This document shows, one piece after another, positions 1 through 6,944 of a DNA stretch of 12,754 bases. The stretch covers positions 2,089 to 14,842 of the forward strand of contig CAIFEU010000041.1 of NCBI GenBank assembly GCA_903789505.1. The letters are read 5' to 3'. The stretch's first letter is position 1. Every line of letters begins with the position of its first letter. Position numbers and translations under genes: made by a program. The stretch comes from an uncultured Coriobacteriales bacterium. GTDB lineage: Bacteria; Actinomycetota; Coriobacteriia; Coriobacteriales; UMGS124. The notes under the pieces are model-generated. The model saw nothing but the letters and a program-made list of their open reading frames with translations, had not been told where the DNA came from and ran no database searches.

Positions 1-61
1 CGGGCCCGACCCGCCGGCGGGGGCCCCCCGCGCGAGGGCGGCGCCCCGGGGGCGGAGGGAA

Positions 62-1276
62 TCAGGCCTGCGAGACGAACTTGGAGGCGGTGAGCACGGT
101 GCGCATCTTGTTGACGATCGTGTCGGGGCGCCCCAGCTCGACCTGCGGCGGGCGCATCTCGAAGCGCTCGGCGTGGTCGTCGTACAGGTCGCTGGGGTAC
201 ACCTCGCGCAGCAGCGTCACCGAGCCGTGCGGGCAGATGGCCTCGCAGGTCCCGCACGCCACGCACCTGCCGGGGACGTGCTCCACGCCCATCGTGTGGG
301 TCTGCGGGTCGGAGAAGCGACGCAGCGCGCCCGTGGGGCAGAACACCGCGCACATCCGGCACGAGCCGCAGCACTCGGGGTCGATGACGACCTCGCCCCA
401 CAGGCGCGAGGCGACCGGCTCGGACGGGGCCTCGCCCAGGTCGCGCAGCGTCGAGAGCAGCCTGCCGCGCCTCGTCGGCACGAACTGGGGCAGCGTGCCG
501 TCCCTGCCCACCTTCTCGAAGCGCTCGCGGCGCCGGGGCTCCCGGGCATCCGCGGCGCCGGAGTCGCCGTCGGAGGGCGCCTCCCCCGCGACGCCGGCAG
601 CCCGCCCGGCGTCCCCGCGGGGCGCCTCGGTCTCGTCGGGCGTGCCGTACACGCCCTCGGCGACGACCGACTCGGGCAGGCTGTCCACCAGCTCGATCGG
701 CATGTCGACGCCCCAGGCGGAGAGGATCGACGAGGCCGACTCAGCCACCTCGCACGCGCAGTCGCGCCCCGAGGAGTGGCGGCAGCGGTCGCACACCTCC
801 TGCACCAGAGACACGTCCTTGGCACCCGCCGCGGCGAGCTCGACGAGCAGGCTCTCCTCGACGCGCCCCAGGCAGGTCACGTGGGCGACCTTGGTCTCGT
901 CGCAGTGGCCGAAGGCGCGGTCGAGCTCGACCTGGCACGCGAACGTCACGTGGCCGTCGTTGGCGCGCATGGCCGCCAGGCAGGTGTCGAACAGCGCGTC
1001 GTCGTCGGGGTTGTGCGACTCGAGCGCGCAGGTGGGGCACGCGGTGGCGCAGGTGCCGCACCCGATGCACAGCGACGGCGTGACCTTGATCGCGCCGTCC
1101 TCGAACGCGATGGCGCCGGTGGTGCAGGCGTCGACGCAGGCGGTGCAGCTGGCGTTGCGGTTGCGCACGCGCACGCACCTGCCCTGGTGCACGGTGACGT
1201 CGGGGCCGTCCAGAAGGTCGAGCTGGCCGAGCGGGTTCACCGCCGCTCCCGCTGGACTGTGGGAATCGTTGGACAT
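62..1276 (-). CDS. Multi-cluster 4Fe-4S protein, last gene of the molybdoenzyme operon
   Basis: This 404-residue cytosolic-looking protein has no signal peptide. The N-terminal ferredoxin part has cysteines 34, 44, 47 and 51, then a classic CxxCxxCxxxCP at 70-80. In the first cluster the usual leading cysteine is displaced to position 34. A middle domain (about 95-190) has C114, C125, C135, C162, C165, C173 and C175, and a CLGRVEESLL stretch recalling the MvhD/hydrogenase-delta type of electron-transfer domain; that likeness is from memory. A Pro/Gly/acidic linker (about 210-255) leads to two more CxxCxxCxxxCP motifs (303-313 and 338-348). The start is the ATG at 1276, preceded by AAAGGAAG at good spacing; the frame stays open further upstream but reads as Arg/Gly-rich junk. 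Being downstream of the anchor gene, it probably carries electrons between a cytosolic donor and the membrane complex, or assists maturation (inference). The Fe-S assignment is secure, the partner is not. Confidence 0.85.
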   Translation of the reverse strand: MSNDSHSPAGAAVNPLGQLDLLDGPDVTVHQGRCVRVRNRNASCTACVDACTTGAIAFEDGAIKVTPSLCIGCGTCATACPTCALESHNPDDDALFDTCLAAMRANDGHVTFACQVELDRAFGHCDETKVAHVTCLGRVEESLLVELAAAGAKDVSLVQEVCDRCRHSSGRDCACEVAESASSILSAWGVDMPIELVDSLPESVVAEGVYGTPDETEAPRGDAGRAAGVAGEAPSDGDSGAADAREPRRRERFEKVGRDGTLPQFVPTRRGRLLSTLRDLGEAPSEPVASRLWGEVVIDPECCGSCRMCAVFCPTGALRRFSDPQTHTMGVEHVPGRCVACGTCEAICPHGSVTLLREVYPSDLYDDHAERFEMRPPQVELGRPDTIVNKMRTVLTASKFVSQA

Positions 1277-1566
1277 CTTGGGCTTCCTTTCTTGGGCACG
1301 GGGACCGGGGCGGGGCCGGGCAGGGCCGCCGCCCCGGGGCGAGAGCCCCTGGCGAGAGACGGGCGGACGGGAGGCTGGAGAGGCCATCTCGATCGTGATT
1401 GCGAGTCCGCCTGCGCCTCGCCAGGGGCTATCGCCCCGAGCTCGCGCGATGGGGGCGCGCGGGCCGCTGGTGCGAATCGCTGGGAACGTGCCGGCAGGGT
1501 CTGCCGACCGGGCGCGCGGGGCTCCCCGCCCGGTGGCCGGGCGGCGGGCGGCGGCGCGCCTGCGAG
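1277..1566. other. 290-bp structured gap between anchor and Fe-S protein genes
   Basis: No gene is seen here. The spacer is very GC-rich and holds a long inverted repeat (1335-1438), a short hairpin with arms 1492-1497 and 1501-1506, and a nested hairpin with outer arms 1507-1513 and 1528-1534 around a GGGG-CT-CCCC core. The Shine-Dalgarno of the Fe-S gene lies just above 1276. No convincing minus-strand promoter was found, so read-through from the operon is the simplest reading, with the hairpins possibly lowering or stabilising the downstream message. Confidence 0.6.
1335..1438. repeat. Long inverted repeat (22-bp arms, nested 7-bp arms)
   Basis: Arms 1335-1356 and 1417-1438 are reverse complements with a single mismatch (key core AGCCCCTGGCGAG against CTCGCCAGGGGCT). 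Inside them, 1362-1368 (GGCGGAC) pairs with 1405-1411 (GTCCGCC). Exactly five unpaired bases separate the inner and outer stems on both sides, so the whole 104 bp can form one symmetric hairpin. No target-site duplication was seen at its edges. It may be a mobile palindromic repeat or an RNA-processing or stability hairpin within the operon transcript. Confidence 0.85.
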
Positions 1567-2481
1567 CTAGTTGAGCAGGGAGGTCACCGAGCTTGCGAAC
1601 AGCACGAGAGCGACGGTGGCGCACGCGCCGACGACCACGCACAGCGCGCCCACGACGGCGGAGACGACCCCCGCCGCGCCGCGCGCCCTTCGCACGACGA
1701 GCGCGCAGACGAGCGGGACGAGCGCGCCCACGACCACGGCGAGAGCCCAGAACAGGCCGGCGTGGCCGCTCGCGAGCACGGTGCCGCCGGTGGCGCTGGC
1801 GATCGAGTCGGTGGCGTGCGCGCTCACCATCCCGTAGGGGGAGGTCACGACCGAGCCGCTGTGCCCGCCCATGCGCGGGGCGAAGACGGCGACGACCACC
1901 GCGAGGACGCCGGAGGCTGCGGCGAGCACCGCGGCGATCGCGCCCGCGGCCCCGGACCCCCGGGACGCCTCGGCCTCCCCGTCCGGCGCGCCCTGCAGCG
2001 AGCCCACGACGAGCAGACCCAGGCAGAACGCGCAGGCGAGCAGGTAGGCGAACACGAGCAGGGTCTTGGCGACGCTCAGCGAGGTGGCGGTGAGGTTGGC
2101 GGCGATGCCGTAGCAGCCGAACGCCCCCACGACGAGCGACACGACGCCCGCCCAGGTGGGCAGCGTCTGGCGCGCGCCCTCGGAGCGGCGCAGGACCACC
2201 AGGGCGATGATCGCGACCACGAGCAGGGCGAGCACGGCGTAGTAGCCCTGGGCGATTCCCGAGTTCATCCGCGTCAGAACGTGGAAGGCGACCTCGGGGC
2301 GTCCCAGGCGCGCGACGCCTGCCGCGCAGGCAAGCAGGGCAAGCACGCCGGCGACGACCGTCGACGCCGTCTGCCCGCGCCGTGCGGTGCCGGTAAGAGA
2401 CAGCGCACCCAGGGCCCCCAGCATCCCGCTGGCGGCGACCCCGCATGCGACGTACGCAATCAAAGCCCAGGTCAACGTCAT
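1567..2481 (-). CDS. DmsC-like membrane anchor subunit of a molybdoenzyme
   Basis: The protein has 304 residues and about eight hydrophobic helices (roughly 5-28, 38-58, 74-97, 107-130, 134-160, 176-200, 238-262 and 270-298). It fits the DmsC anchor family, which is typically around 290 residues: the LGRPEVAFHVLTRMNSGIAQG stretch after helix two resembles the conserved LGRP...SGI region of DmsC proteins. Members of this family anchor the DmsAB pair on the periplasmic side and oxidise menaquinol. The start is the ATG at 2481, preceded by AAGGGAAG about nine bases upstream. The gene follows the DmsB-like subunit after a 196-bp hairpin-rich spacer. An insert of small and charged residues (about 165-176) lies between helices five and six. 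NrfD-type anchors are the alternative, but the size and the SGI loop favour DmsC. Confidence 0.85.
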   Translation of the reverse strand: MTLTWALIAYVACGVAASGMLGALGALSLTGTARRGQTASTVVAGVLALLACAAGVARLGRPEVAFHVLTRMNSGIAQGYYAVLALLVVAIIALVVLRRSEGARQTLPTWAGVVSLVVGAFGCYGIAANLTATSLSVAKTLLVFAYLLACAFCLGLLVVGSLQGAPDGEAEASRGSGAAGAIAAVLAAASGVLAVVVAVFAPRMGGHSGSVVTSPYGMVSAHATDSIASATGGTVLASGHAGLFWALAVVVGALVPLVCALVVRRARGAAGVVSAVVGALCVVVGACATVALVLFASSVTSLLN

Positions 2482-2528
2482 CGCTCACACTTCCCTTGCC
2501 CAGTTGTCCCCGCCGGTAGCCCCACGCG

Positions 2529-2560
2529 CCGGGCGGCGGTCCGTGACCCCCGCCGCCCGG
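2529..2560. repeat. GC hairpin 1 in dmsB-dmsC gap
   Basis: Arms 2529-2539 (CCGGGCGGCGG) and 2550-2560 are perfect 11-bp reverse complements around a 10-base loop. It is the hairpin nearest the anchor gene start. Confidence 0.8.
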
Positions 2561-2582
2561 GCGTGCGGGGCGCCTTCCCCGC

Positions 2583-2609
2583 CGCGGGCGGGGGCCTCCC
2601 CCGCCCGCG
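2583..2609. repeat. GC hairpin 2 in dmsB-dmsC gap
   Basis: Arms 2583-2594 and 2598-2609 form a perfect 12-bp stem with a three-base CCT loop. This is one of the tightest hairpins in the window. No T-tract follows on either strand, so it is not a classic terminator. Confidence 0.8.
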
Positions 2610-2625
2610 TCGGCCTGCGTCCCTG

Positions 2626-2659
2626 CCGGGAGGTCGCCGCCTGCGCGGCGGCCTCCCGG
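2626..2659. repeat. GC hairpin 3 in dmsB-dmsC gap
   Basis: The outer stem is CCGGGAG (2626-2632) with CTCCCGG (2653-2659). A three-base bulge separates it from an inner GCCGCC/GGCGGC stem around TGCGC. It starts about 19 bp past the stop codon of the DmsB-like gene in transcription order, where a 3'-end stabilising or attenuating hairpin would sit. Confidence 0.75.
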
Positions 2660-2677
2660 GCGCTTGCTCGAACCGAC

Positions 2678-3427
2678 CTACTTGGCGTCGGCGGCGGCGC
2701 TGCCCGCCGTCTCCCCGTCGGTCATCTCGTAGGCGGGGACGTAGCCGGTCGTCGCAATCGTGCTGCCCTCGACGGGCGCCTGCGTGCCGCCGTCGGTCCC
2801 GTACCAGGTGTGCCCGCGCAGGATGTAGCGGAACGACGGGCCGTTGCCCTCGTCGGGCAGCGTGTAGACCTGGTCGTCGGAGAAGGGCTCGATGAAGTCC
2901 ATCATGCGACGGCGCTCGCCGCCGCGGTCACCGTCGGTGTCGTAGGTCCCGACGAAGCTGTCGTAGCCCTTGTCGAGGTCGCCGAACCAGCGGGCGTTGC
3001 CGGAGCACTGGCTCACGCACTGGGGCACGCCGTCGTCGTCGATGTTCTGGTTGCACATCGTGCACTTCTCGGCGACGTTGGTGTCCTCGTCCAGGTAGCG
3101 CACGCCGTAGGGGCAGGCGTCCAGGCACGCCCCGCAGCCGATGCACTGCTCCTTGTCAATCTGGACGGTGCCGTCCTCGGTCTTGGAGCTGGCGCCGGTG
3201 GGGCACACCGCCACGCAGGGCGCGTCGGCGCAGTGCTGGCAGGTGACCGGCAGGAAGTACATGTACACGTCGGGGTAGTCGGCGCCCTCGTACTCGGGGT
3301 TGGGCCCCACGCGCACGACGCGGTTCCAGAAGTGGCCGATCGGCACGTCGTTGAGGGCCTTGCATGCGACGCTGCAGGCAAGGCACCCCACGCAGCGGTT
3401 CAGGTCGGTGATGATCGACTTCTGCAT
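2678..3427 (-). CDS. DmsB-like four-cluster ferredoxin subunit of a molybdoenzyme
   Basis: This 249-residue electron-transfer subunit has the four [4Fe-4S] cysteine groups of the DmsB/PhsB/NrfC family. They are C12-x2-C15-x2-C18-x3-C22, C63-x2-C66-x4-C71-x3-C75, C95-x2-C98-x2-C101-x3-C105, and C122-x2-C125-x11-C137-x3-C141. The family passes electrons between the membrane anchor and the catalytic subunit, and is normally co-exported with the latter's Tat signal, which fits the absence of a signal here. The ATG at 3427 lies 3 bp past the catalytic-subunit stop codon. Its Shine-Dalgarno (GGGAGG) is embedded in the last codons of that gene, which implies translational coupling and equal amounts of the two subunits. 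The C-terminal 100 residues are acidic and Gly/Thr-rich and end in an Ala-rich tail. Confidence 0.93.
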   Translation of the reverse strand: MQKSIITDLNRCVGCLACSVACKALNDVPIGHFWNRVVRVGPNPEYEGADYPDVYMYFLPVTCQHCADAPCVAVCPTGASSKTEDGTVQIDKEQCIGCGACLDACPYGVRYLDEDTNVAEKCTMCNQNIDDDGVPQCVSQCSGNARWFGDLDKGYDSFVGTYDTDGDRGGERRRMMDFIEPFSDDQVYTLPDEGNGPSFRYILRGHTWYGTDGGTQAPVEGSTIATTGYVPAYEMTDGETAGSAAADAK

Positions 3428-3430
3428 TGC

Positions 3431-6400
3431 TTACAGCCTCCCTTCGTAAGTGGGCAGCCATTCCTTCAGGCGCGGGTCGGAGGCGTCGTGGATGATCTCG
3501 ACGCCCTTGCTGTCGCAGGGGCACGGGTCACCGAACGGCGAGTTGTCCGGGGTCGCCTTGTAGATCTTGACCTGGTAGGCGCGCAGGTTCGAGGTGCCCG
3601 AAATCGGGTCCTGGGCGTCCTTGTCGATGAGCTGGTTGACGGCCGAGAGCTCGAAGCCGTGTCCGGCCTCGTTGATCTCGGGGTACCACCAGGTGTGCTC
3701 GAGGTTGACCGTCTTCTGGTCGACGCCGTAGTACAGGTCGGCGACCTCGCGGATCTTGCCCCACTTGGTCTCGATCCACACCCAGTCGCCCTGCTCGATG
3801 CCGTACTTCTCGGCGGTGACGGGGTTGATCTCGATGCGCGGGACGGGCCACTGCTCGCGGCACCACGGCAGCTGACGGTGCTCGGAGTGGAAGTACACCG
3901 GGATGCGGCGGCCGGTCGTGGCCGTCAGCGGGTACTCGTCGACCAGCTCGGTGTCGGCCGGGCCGTGCGGCGGCTCGGTCCAGCTGGGCAGCCACAGGTC
4001 CTCGCGGTCGGGCATGTAGGACTCGATGACCGTGGACCAGATCTCGTGCTTCATCGTGGGCGTGAAGAAGCCGGGCTTCCAGTCGGCGACGCCGGGGACG
4101 CCGCAGGTGGAGTCCAGGCGCGCCCAGACCTTGTCGCGGCCGCGGAAGGCGCCGGTCTGGTAGCGACGGTAGGTGCCCCACATCTCGGGCTCGATCTCCT
4201 TGGCCTGCCACCAGCCGTGCTCCTCGAAGGCGCGCACGTAGTCGGCCCAGGTCGAGTACTTGGGGGTGAGCTCGGAGAACGGCTTGCCCTCGACGTCGTC
4301 CTCGACGATCTGGCCGTTCTCGACCTTGTAGTAGTGCTTCATGTACTCGTCGTCGGAGTAGAGCTTGATGGCGTCAGCGAGCTGCCAGTTGATGTCGGGC
4401 CACTCGTTGCCCTCCTCCTGGTTCCACGGCACGTTCATGTAGCGGAACGTGTCCATGACGATCTCCGGGTCGTAGCGCGCCTCTCCCGGCGGGTCGACGC
4501 ACTTGACCGTGGCGCCCATGGCGCCCGCGGAGCCCTGGCTCGCGCGCGGGCTGGACAGCTCGATCCAGTGCGCGACGGGCAGGATGATGTCCGCGGCGTC
4601 CGTGGAGGGCACATGCCACAGGTTGAGGTCGACGAAGAAGTCTAGGCTGTTGAGCGCCTCCCAGGCGAAGGTCGTGTTGCAGGCGCACATGAAGTCGCCG
4701 GACTCGTTCCACAGGGCGCGCACGGGGTAGGGGTCGCCGGTGAGCATTGCGTTGAACGTCGTGTTCATGTCGGCCCAGTAGCCCCACCAGTCGAGCAGCG
4801 GGAACTTCTCGATGCCGAGCTGCTTCTCGTTGACCTCGCGAGGGGGCAGGCTGGCGCCGGGCACCCACGCGGAGAAGCCCTGCAGGTCGCCGTCGATCGG
4901 GACGATCGTCGTGGAGCGGTTGCCGCCGGGGGTGTCGATGTTGCCGGTCAGCGCCACGATCGCGTCGCAGGCGCGGCAGTTCTGGATGGCGTTGCAGGCG
5001 TGCTCGATGGCGAGCATGTACTGGATGCCGCCGTTGCCGTAGCCGGTGGAGGGGTCAAGGCGCGTGGCGTAGGCCTTGGCCGCGGCCTCGATCTCGTCGG
5101 CGGGGATGCCGGTGATCTCGGCGGCCTTGTCGGGCGCGAACTCGGCGGCGCGCTCGGCGAGCAGCGCGTAGACCGGACGCACCGTGTGCTCCTTGCCGTC
5201 CTTGAGCGTGATCTTGAACTCGCCGGTCAGCGACGGGTCGATCGCCGGGTCGAAGCCGAGCAGGTCGGGCACCGTGCCCTGGATCTGGTCCTTGAGAAGG
5301 TTGGCCTGGTTGGCCTGCTTGCCCTCGCGCGCCTTGCGCGAGTCGTAGTTCTCGCCCTCCCAGAAGCCGCCGGTGTTGTCGATGACGCCCTCCTGGTCGG
5401 CGTTGAACCAGGTGAACTCACCGTACTGGTGCTCGACGCCCTCGTCCTTGAGCTTCTCCCAGTTGTCGTCGTGCACCAGGAACTTGTAGGGGCTGCCGCC
5501 CTCCACGACGTCGGACTCCTTGAGCAGGTGCGTCTTCATGTCGTAGTAGGTGCCGTCGTTGCGCTGGACGGGGAAGCCGCTGGGCTCGATGTCGTCGCAC
5601 ACCAGGAACGGGCAGTTGGTCCACTTCTTGACGTAGATCTCGTCAATCAGGTCGTTCTCGATGATGACGTCGAGCCACGAGAGCGCCAGGGCGCCGTCGG
5701 TGCCGGTGCGCAGGTGCTGCCAGTAGTCGGCCTCCTTGCCCAGGTTGGCCATGCGCGGGTCGACGGAGATGTGCACGTCGGCGCGCGTCGCGACGTCGAC
5801 CGTCGTGCGGCACGAGTCGTCGTAGTTGGACAGCTCGGACGCGCCGCCCCACTGCACGAAGACGCGCGGGCGGGTGACGGTCTCCATCCACGACATCGCG
5901 AACGTCGAGGTCATCTCGGTCGCGAAGTGGCGCGGGCCCTTGCAGATCTGCCATGCCTCGAGGTTGTTCGGCGTCTGGAACAGCGTCTTGAGCACCGACT
6001 CGCAGTGCATGCACCACACGCGCGAGGTGCCGACCTCGAGCGCGATGGCCTCGCCGCCGTACTGGTCCTTGATCTCCTGCATCTTGTCGCAGACCGTGGA
6101 GATCGCCTCGTCCCAGCTGATGCGGACCCAACCCGGGTCGGAGTCGCCCTTGGGGTTGGTGCGCTTCATCGGGTACATGAGGCGATCGGGGTGGTACGAC
6201 GCCTGGACGGACGACTGCGACTTGGTGCAGCAGTTGCCCATCGACTGGAAGGCGCCCTCATCGCCCTCCACGCGGATGGCGCGCCCGTCCTTGACGATCA
6301 CCTTGACGCCGCACTCCATCTTGCCGCACGCGCGACAGCAGGTCTTGACGGTGACGGTGTCGCTGCCCAGGATCTCGGGCGCGGTCTCGCCGACGGTCGT

Positions 6401-6508
6401 GGCGTCATACGCCAGCGCCCGCGGCGCGTTCGCGGCGAACGTCGCGGCGGCAGCGGTGACGGCTGCGGCCTTGACGAAGTCGCGACGCGTGAGATTGAGT
6501 GAACCCAT
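3431..6508 (-). CDS. Tat-exported DMSO-reductase-family molybdopterin oxidoreductase, catalytic subunit
   Basis: This 1025-residue protein opens with a twin-arginine signal (LTRRDFVKAAAV at 6-17, Ala-rich core, likely cut near ALA-Y at 33). A [4Fe-4S] site follows at C58-x2-C61-x4-C66-x27-C94. The segment QICKGPRHFATE (187-198) aligns by eye with the U/C-HGP motif of formate dehydrogenase and acetylene hydratase, making C189 the probable Mo ligand. TGTDGALALSWLDVIIENDL (269-288) is a strong family signature for bis-MGD binding, and the C-terminal part is the molydopterin-dinucleotide-binding domain (about 870-990). Length, signal and the ELSSPRASQGSAGAMGATVKC region fit, from memory, the large Coriobacteriia group that includes catechol dehydroxylases. 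The ATG at 6508 has GGAG five bases upstream. It probably acts as a terminal reductase or dehydroxylase facing the cell exterior, fed by the DmsB/DmsC-like subunits. The substrate cannot be read from the sequence. Confidence 0.92.
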   Translation of the reverse strand: MGSLNLTRRDFVKAAAVTAAAATFAANAPRALAYDATTVGETAPEILGSDTVTVKTCCRACGKMECGVKVIVKDGRAIRVEGDEGAFQSMGNCCTKSQSSVQASYHPDRLMYPMKRTNPKGDSDPGWVRISWDEAISTVCDKMQEIKDQYGGEAIALEVGTSRVWCMHCESVLKTLFQTPNNLEAWQICKGPRHFATEMTSTFAMSWMETVTRPRVFVQWGGASELSNYDDSCRTTVDVATRADVHISVDPRMANLGKEADYWQHLRTGTDGALALSWLDVIIENDLIDEIYVKKWTNCPFLVCDDIEPSGFPVQRNDGTYYDMKTHLLKESDVVEGGSPYKFLVHDDNWEKLKDEGVEHQYGEFTWFNADQEGVIDNTGGFWEGENYDSRKAREGKQANQANLLKDQIQGTVPDLLGFDPAIDPSLTGEFKITLKDGKEHTVRPVYALLAERAAEFAPDKAAEITGIPADEIEAAAKAYATRLDPSTGYGNGGIQYMLAIEHACNAIQNCRACDAIVALTGNIDTPGGNRSTTIVPIDGDLQGFSAWVPGASLPPREVNEKQLGIEKFPLLDWWGYWADMNTTFNAMLTGDPYPVRALWNESGDFMCACNTTFAWEALNSLDFFVDLNLWHVPSTDAADIILPVAHWIELSSPRASQGSAGAMGATVKCVDPPGEARYDPEIVMDTFRYMNVPWNQEEGNEWPDINWQLADAIKLYSDDEYMKHYYKVENGQIVEDDVEGKPFSELTPKYSTWADYVRAFEEHGWWQAKEIEPEMWGTYRRYQTGAFRGRDKVWARLDSTCGVPGVADWKPGFFTPTMKHEIWSTVIESYMPDREDLWLPSWTEPPHGPADTELVDEYPLTATTGRRIPVYFHSEHRQLPWCREQWPVPRIEINPVTAEKYGIEQGDWVWIETKWGKIREVADLYYGVDQKTVNLEHTWWYPEINEAGHGFELSAVNQLIDKDAQDPISGTSNLRAYQVKIYKATPDNSPFGDPCPCDSKGVEIIHDASDPRLKEWLPTYEGRL

Positions 6509-6671
6509 TCGCTCTCCTTTCTCATCCTCCCATGCGCCCCGGGGCTGCCGGCGCAGGCGTGCCTAGGATTGCGCCGCCCCTGCATCCCGCGGGACATCCG
6601 CCACGATATCCGCGCCGGTCGCGGCGCACATCGCTTCGAGTTATGAGGGGAGCGTTCCCGCTGGTTGCGAC

Positions 6672-6703
6672 GCATCATAAAAATGAGGGATGCGGCATCA
6701 TAA
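6672..6703. promoter_or_regulatory. Candidate operator: direct repeat TTATGATGC with 23-bp period
   Basis: GCATCATAA occurs at 6672-6680 and again at 6695-6703. The reverse-complement core TTATGA also occurs at 6641-6646. The second copy is joined to a perfect palindrome, GATGC-G-GCATC (6689-6699), and the first to TGCG-A-CGCA (6667-6675). Two copies about two helical turns apart in a divergent promoter are what a dimeric HTH regulator would use. The minus-strand reading TATGAT also resembles a -10 box, so the repeats may overlap promoter elements instead. Confidence 0.5.
6674..6703 (-). promoter_or_regulatory. Possible promoter of the reductase operon
   Basis: On the minus strand TATGAT (6679-6674) is a good -10 match. 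A weak -35-like TTATGA (6703-6698) lies 18 bp upstream. This would give a leader of roughly 160 bases before the catalytic-subunit start. The -35 match is poor, as expected of an activator-dependent promoter. Confidence 0.35.
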
Positions 6704-6711
6704 CCCGCAGG

Positions 6712-6717
6712 TAGAAT
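6712..6717 (+). promoter_or_regulatory. Possible -10 box for the LuxR regulator gene
   Basis: TAGAAT on the plus strand fits the TAnnnT pattern of actinobacterial -10 boxes and is one of few such matches in this GC-rich gap. No good -35 is seen 16-18 bp upstream. If used, the leader would be about 220 bases. Confidence 0.3.
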
Positions 6718-6944
6718 GGGTCGCATGCGGTTTGCGGGAGGATGTGCGGGAACCTGTCGCGGGAACCTGCGGGAGAGGCGCGGCGATACGCCGCGGCGCA
6801 GGCGACGACGGGCGACGGGCGACGGCAGGCCGCGGGCAAGGCGCGGGCGAGGGAAGGCACGCGCGGGTCGCCAGGCGCACGGGACGCGGCAGCGCGCCCG
6901 GGCGCACGCGGGGGCGCGCGATCGGCGACGGGGAGGGCGCGGGC

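Larger units (their letters stand above)
6509..6944. promoter_or_regulatory. Divergent control region between reductase operon and LuxR regulator
   Basis: This 436-bp gap between divergent genes contains no credible gene. It is GC-rich except for an AT-rich island around 6638-6717. The left part (6509-6637) is the leader of the reductase operon, with a 5-bp stem GCGCC/GGCGC near 6613-6628. The right part (6718-6944) is a long, Gly/Arg-coding-like leader for the regulator. It has a 7-bp hairpin CGCGGCG-ATA-CGCCGCG (6779-6795) and a tandem 11-bp repeat GCGGGAACCTG at 6746-6756 and 6759-6769. Both promoters most likely lie in the AT-rich island, so one regulator could control both. Confidence 0.7.

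Noticed and set aside
1..61. Terminator for the reductase operon
   Set aside because: The 61 bases are very GC-rich, but only short palindromes with loops too small to fold were found, and no T-tract.
1277..2488. In-frame upstream extension of the Fe-S protein, antisense-free on the minus strand through the anchor gene
   Set aside because: The extension is Arg/Gly-rich, overlaps the clearly coding DmsC-like gene in another frame, and a good Shine-Dalgarno precedes the ATG at 1276.
3431..6508. Specific naming as dmsA (DMSO reductase)
   Set aside because: The probable Mo ligand is a cysteine and motifs fit the catechol dehydroxylase / acetylene hydratase branch better, so only the family is claimed.
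6690..6944. N-terminal extension of 85 codons for the first LuxR regulator
   Set aside because: It is low-complexity Gly/Arg, would cover the likely -10 box, and the ATG at 6945 has a strong Shine-Dalgarno.
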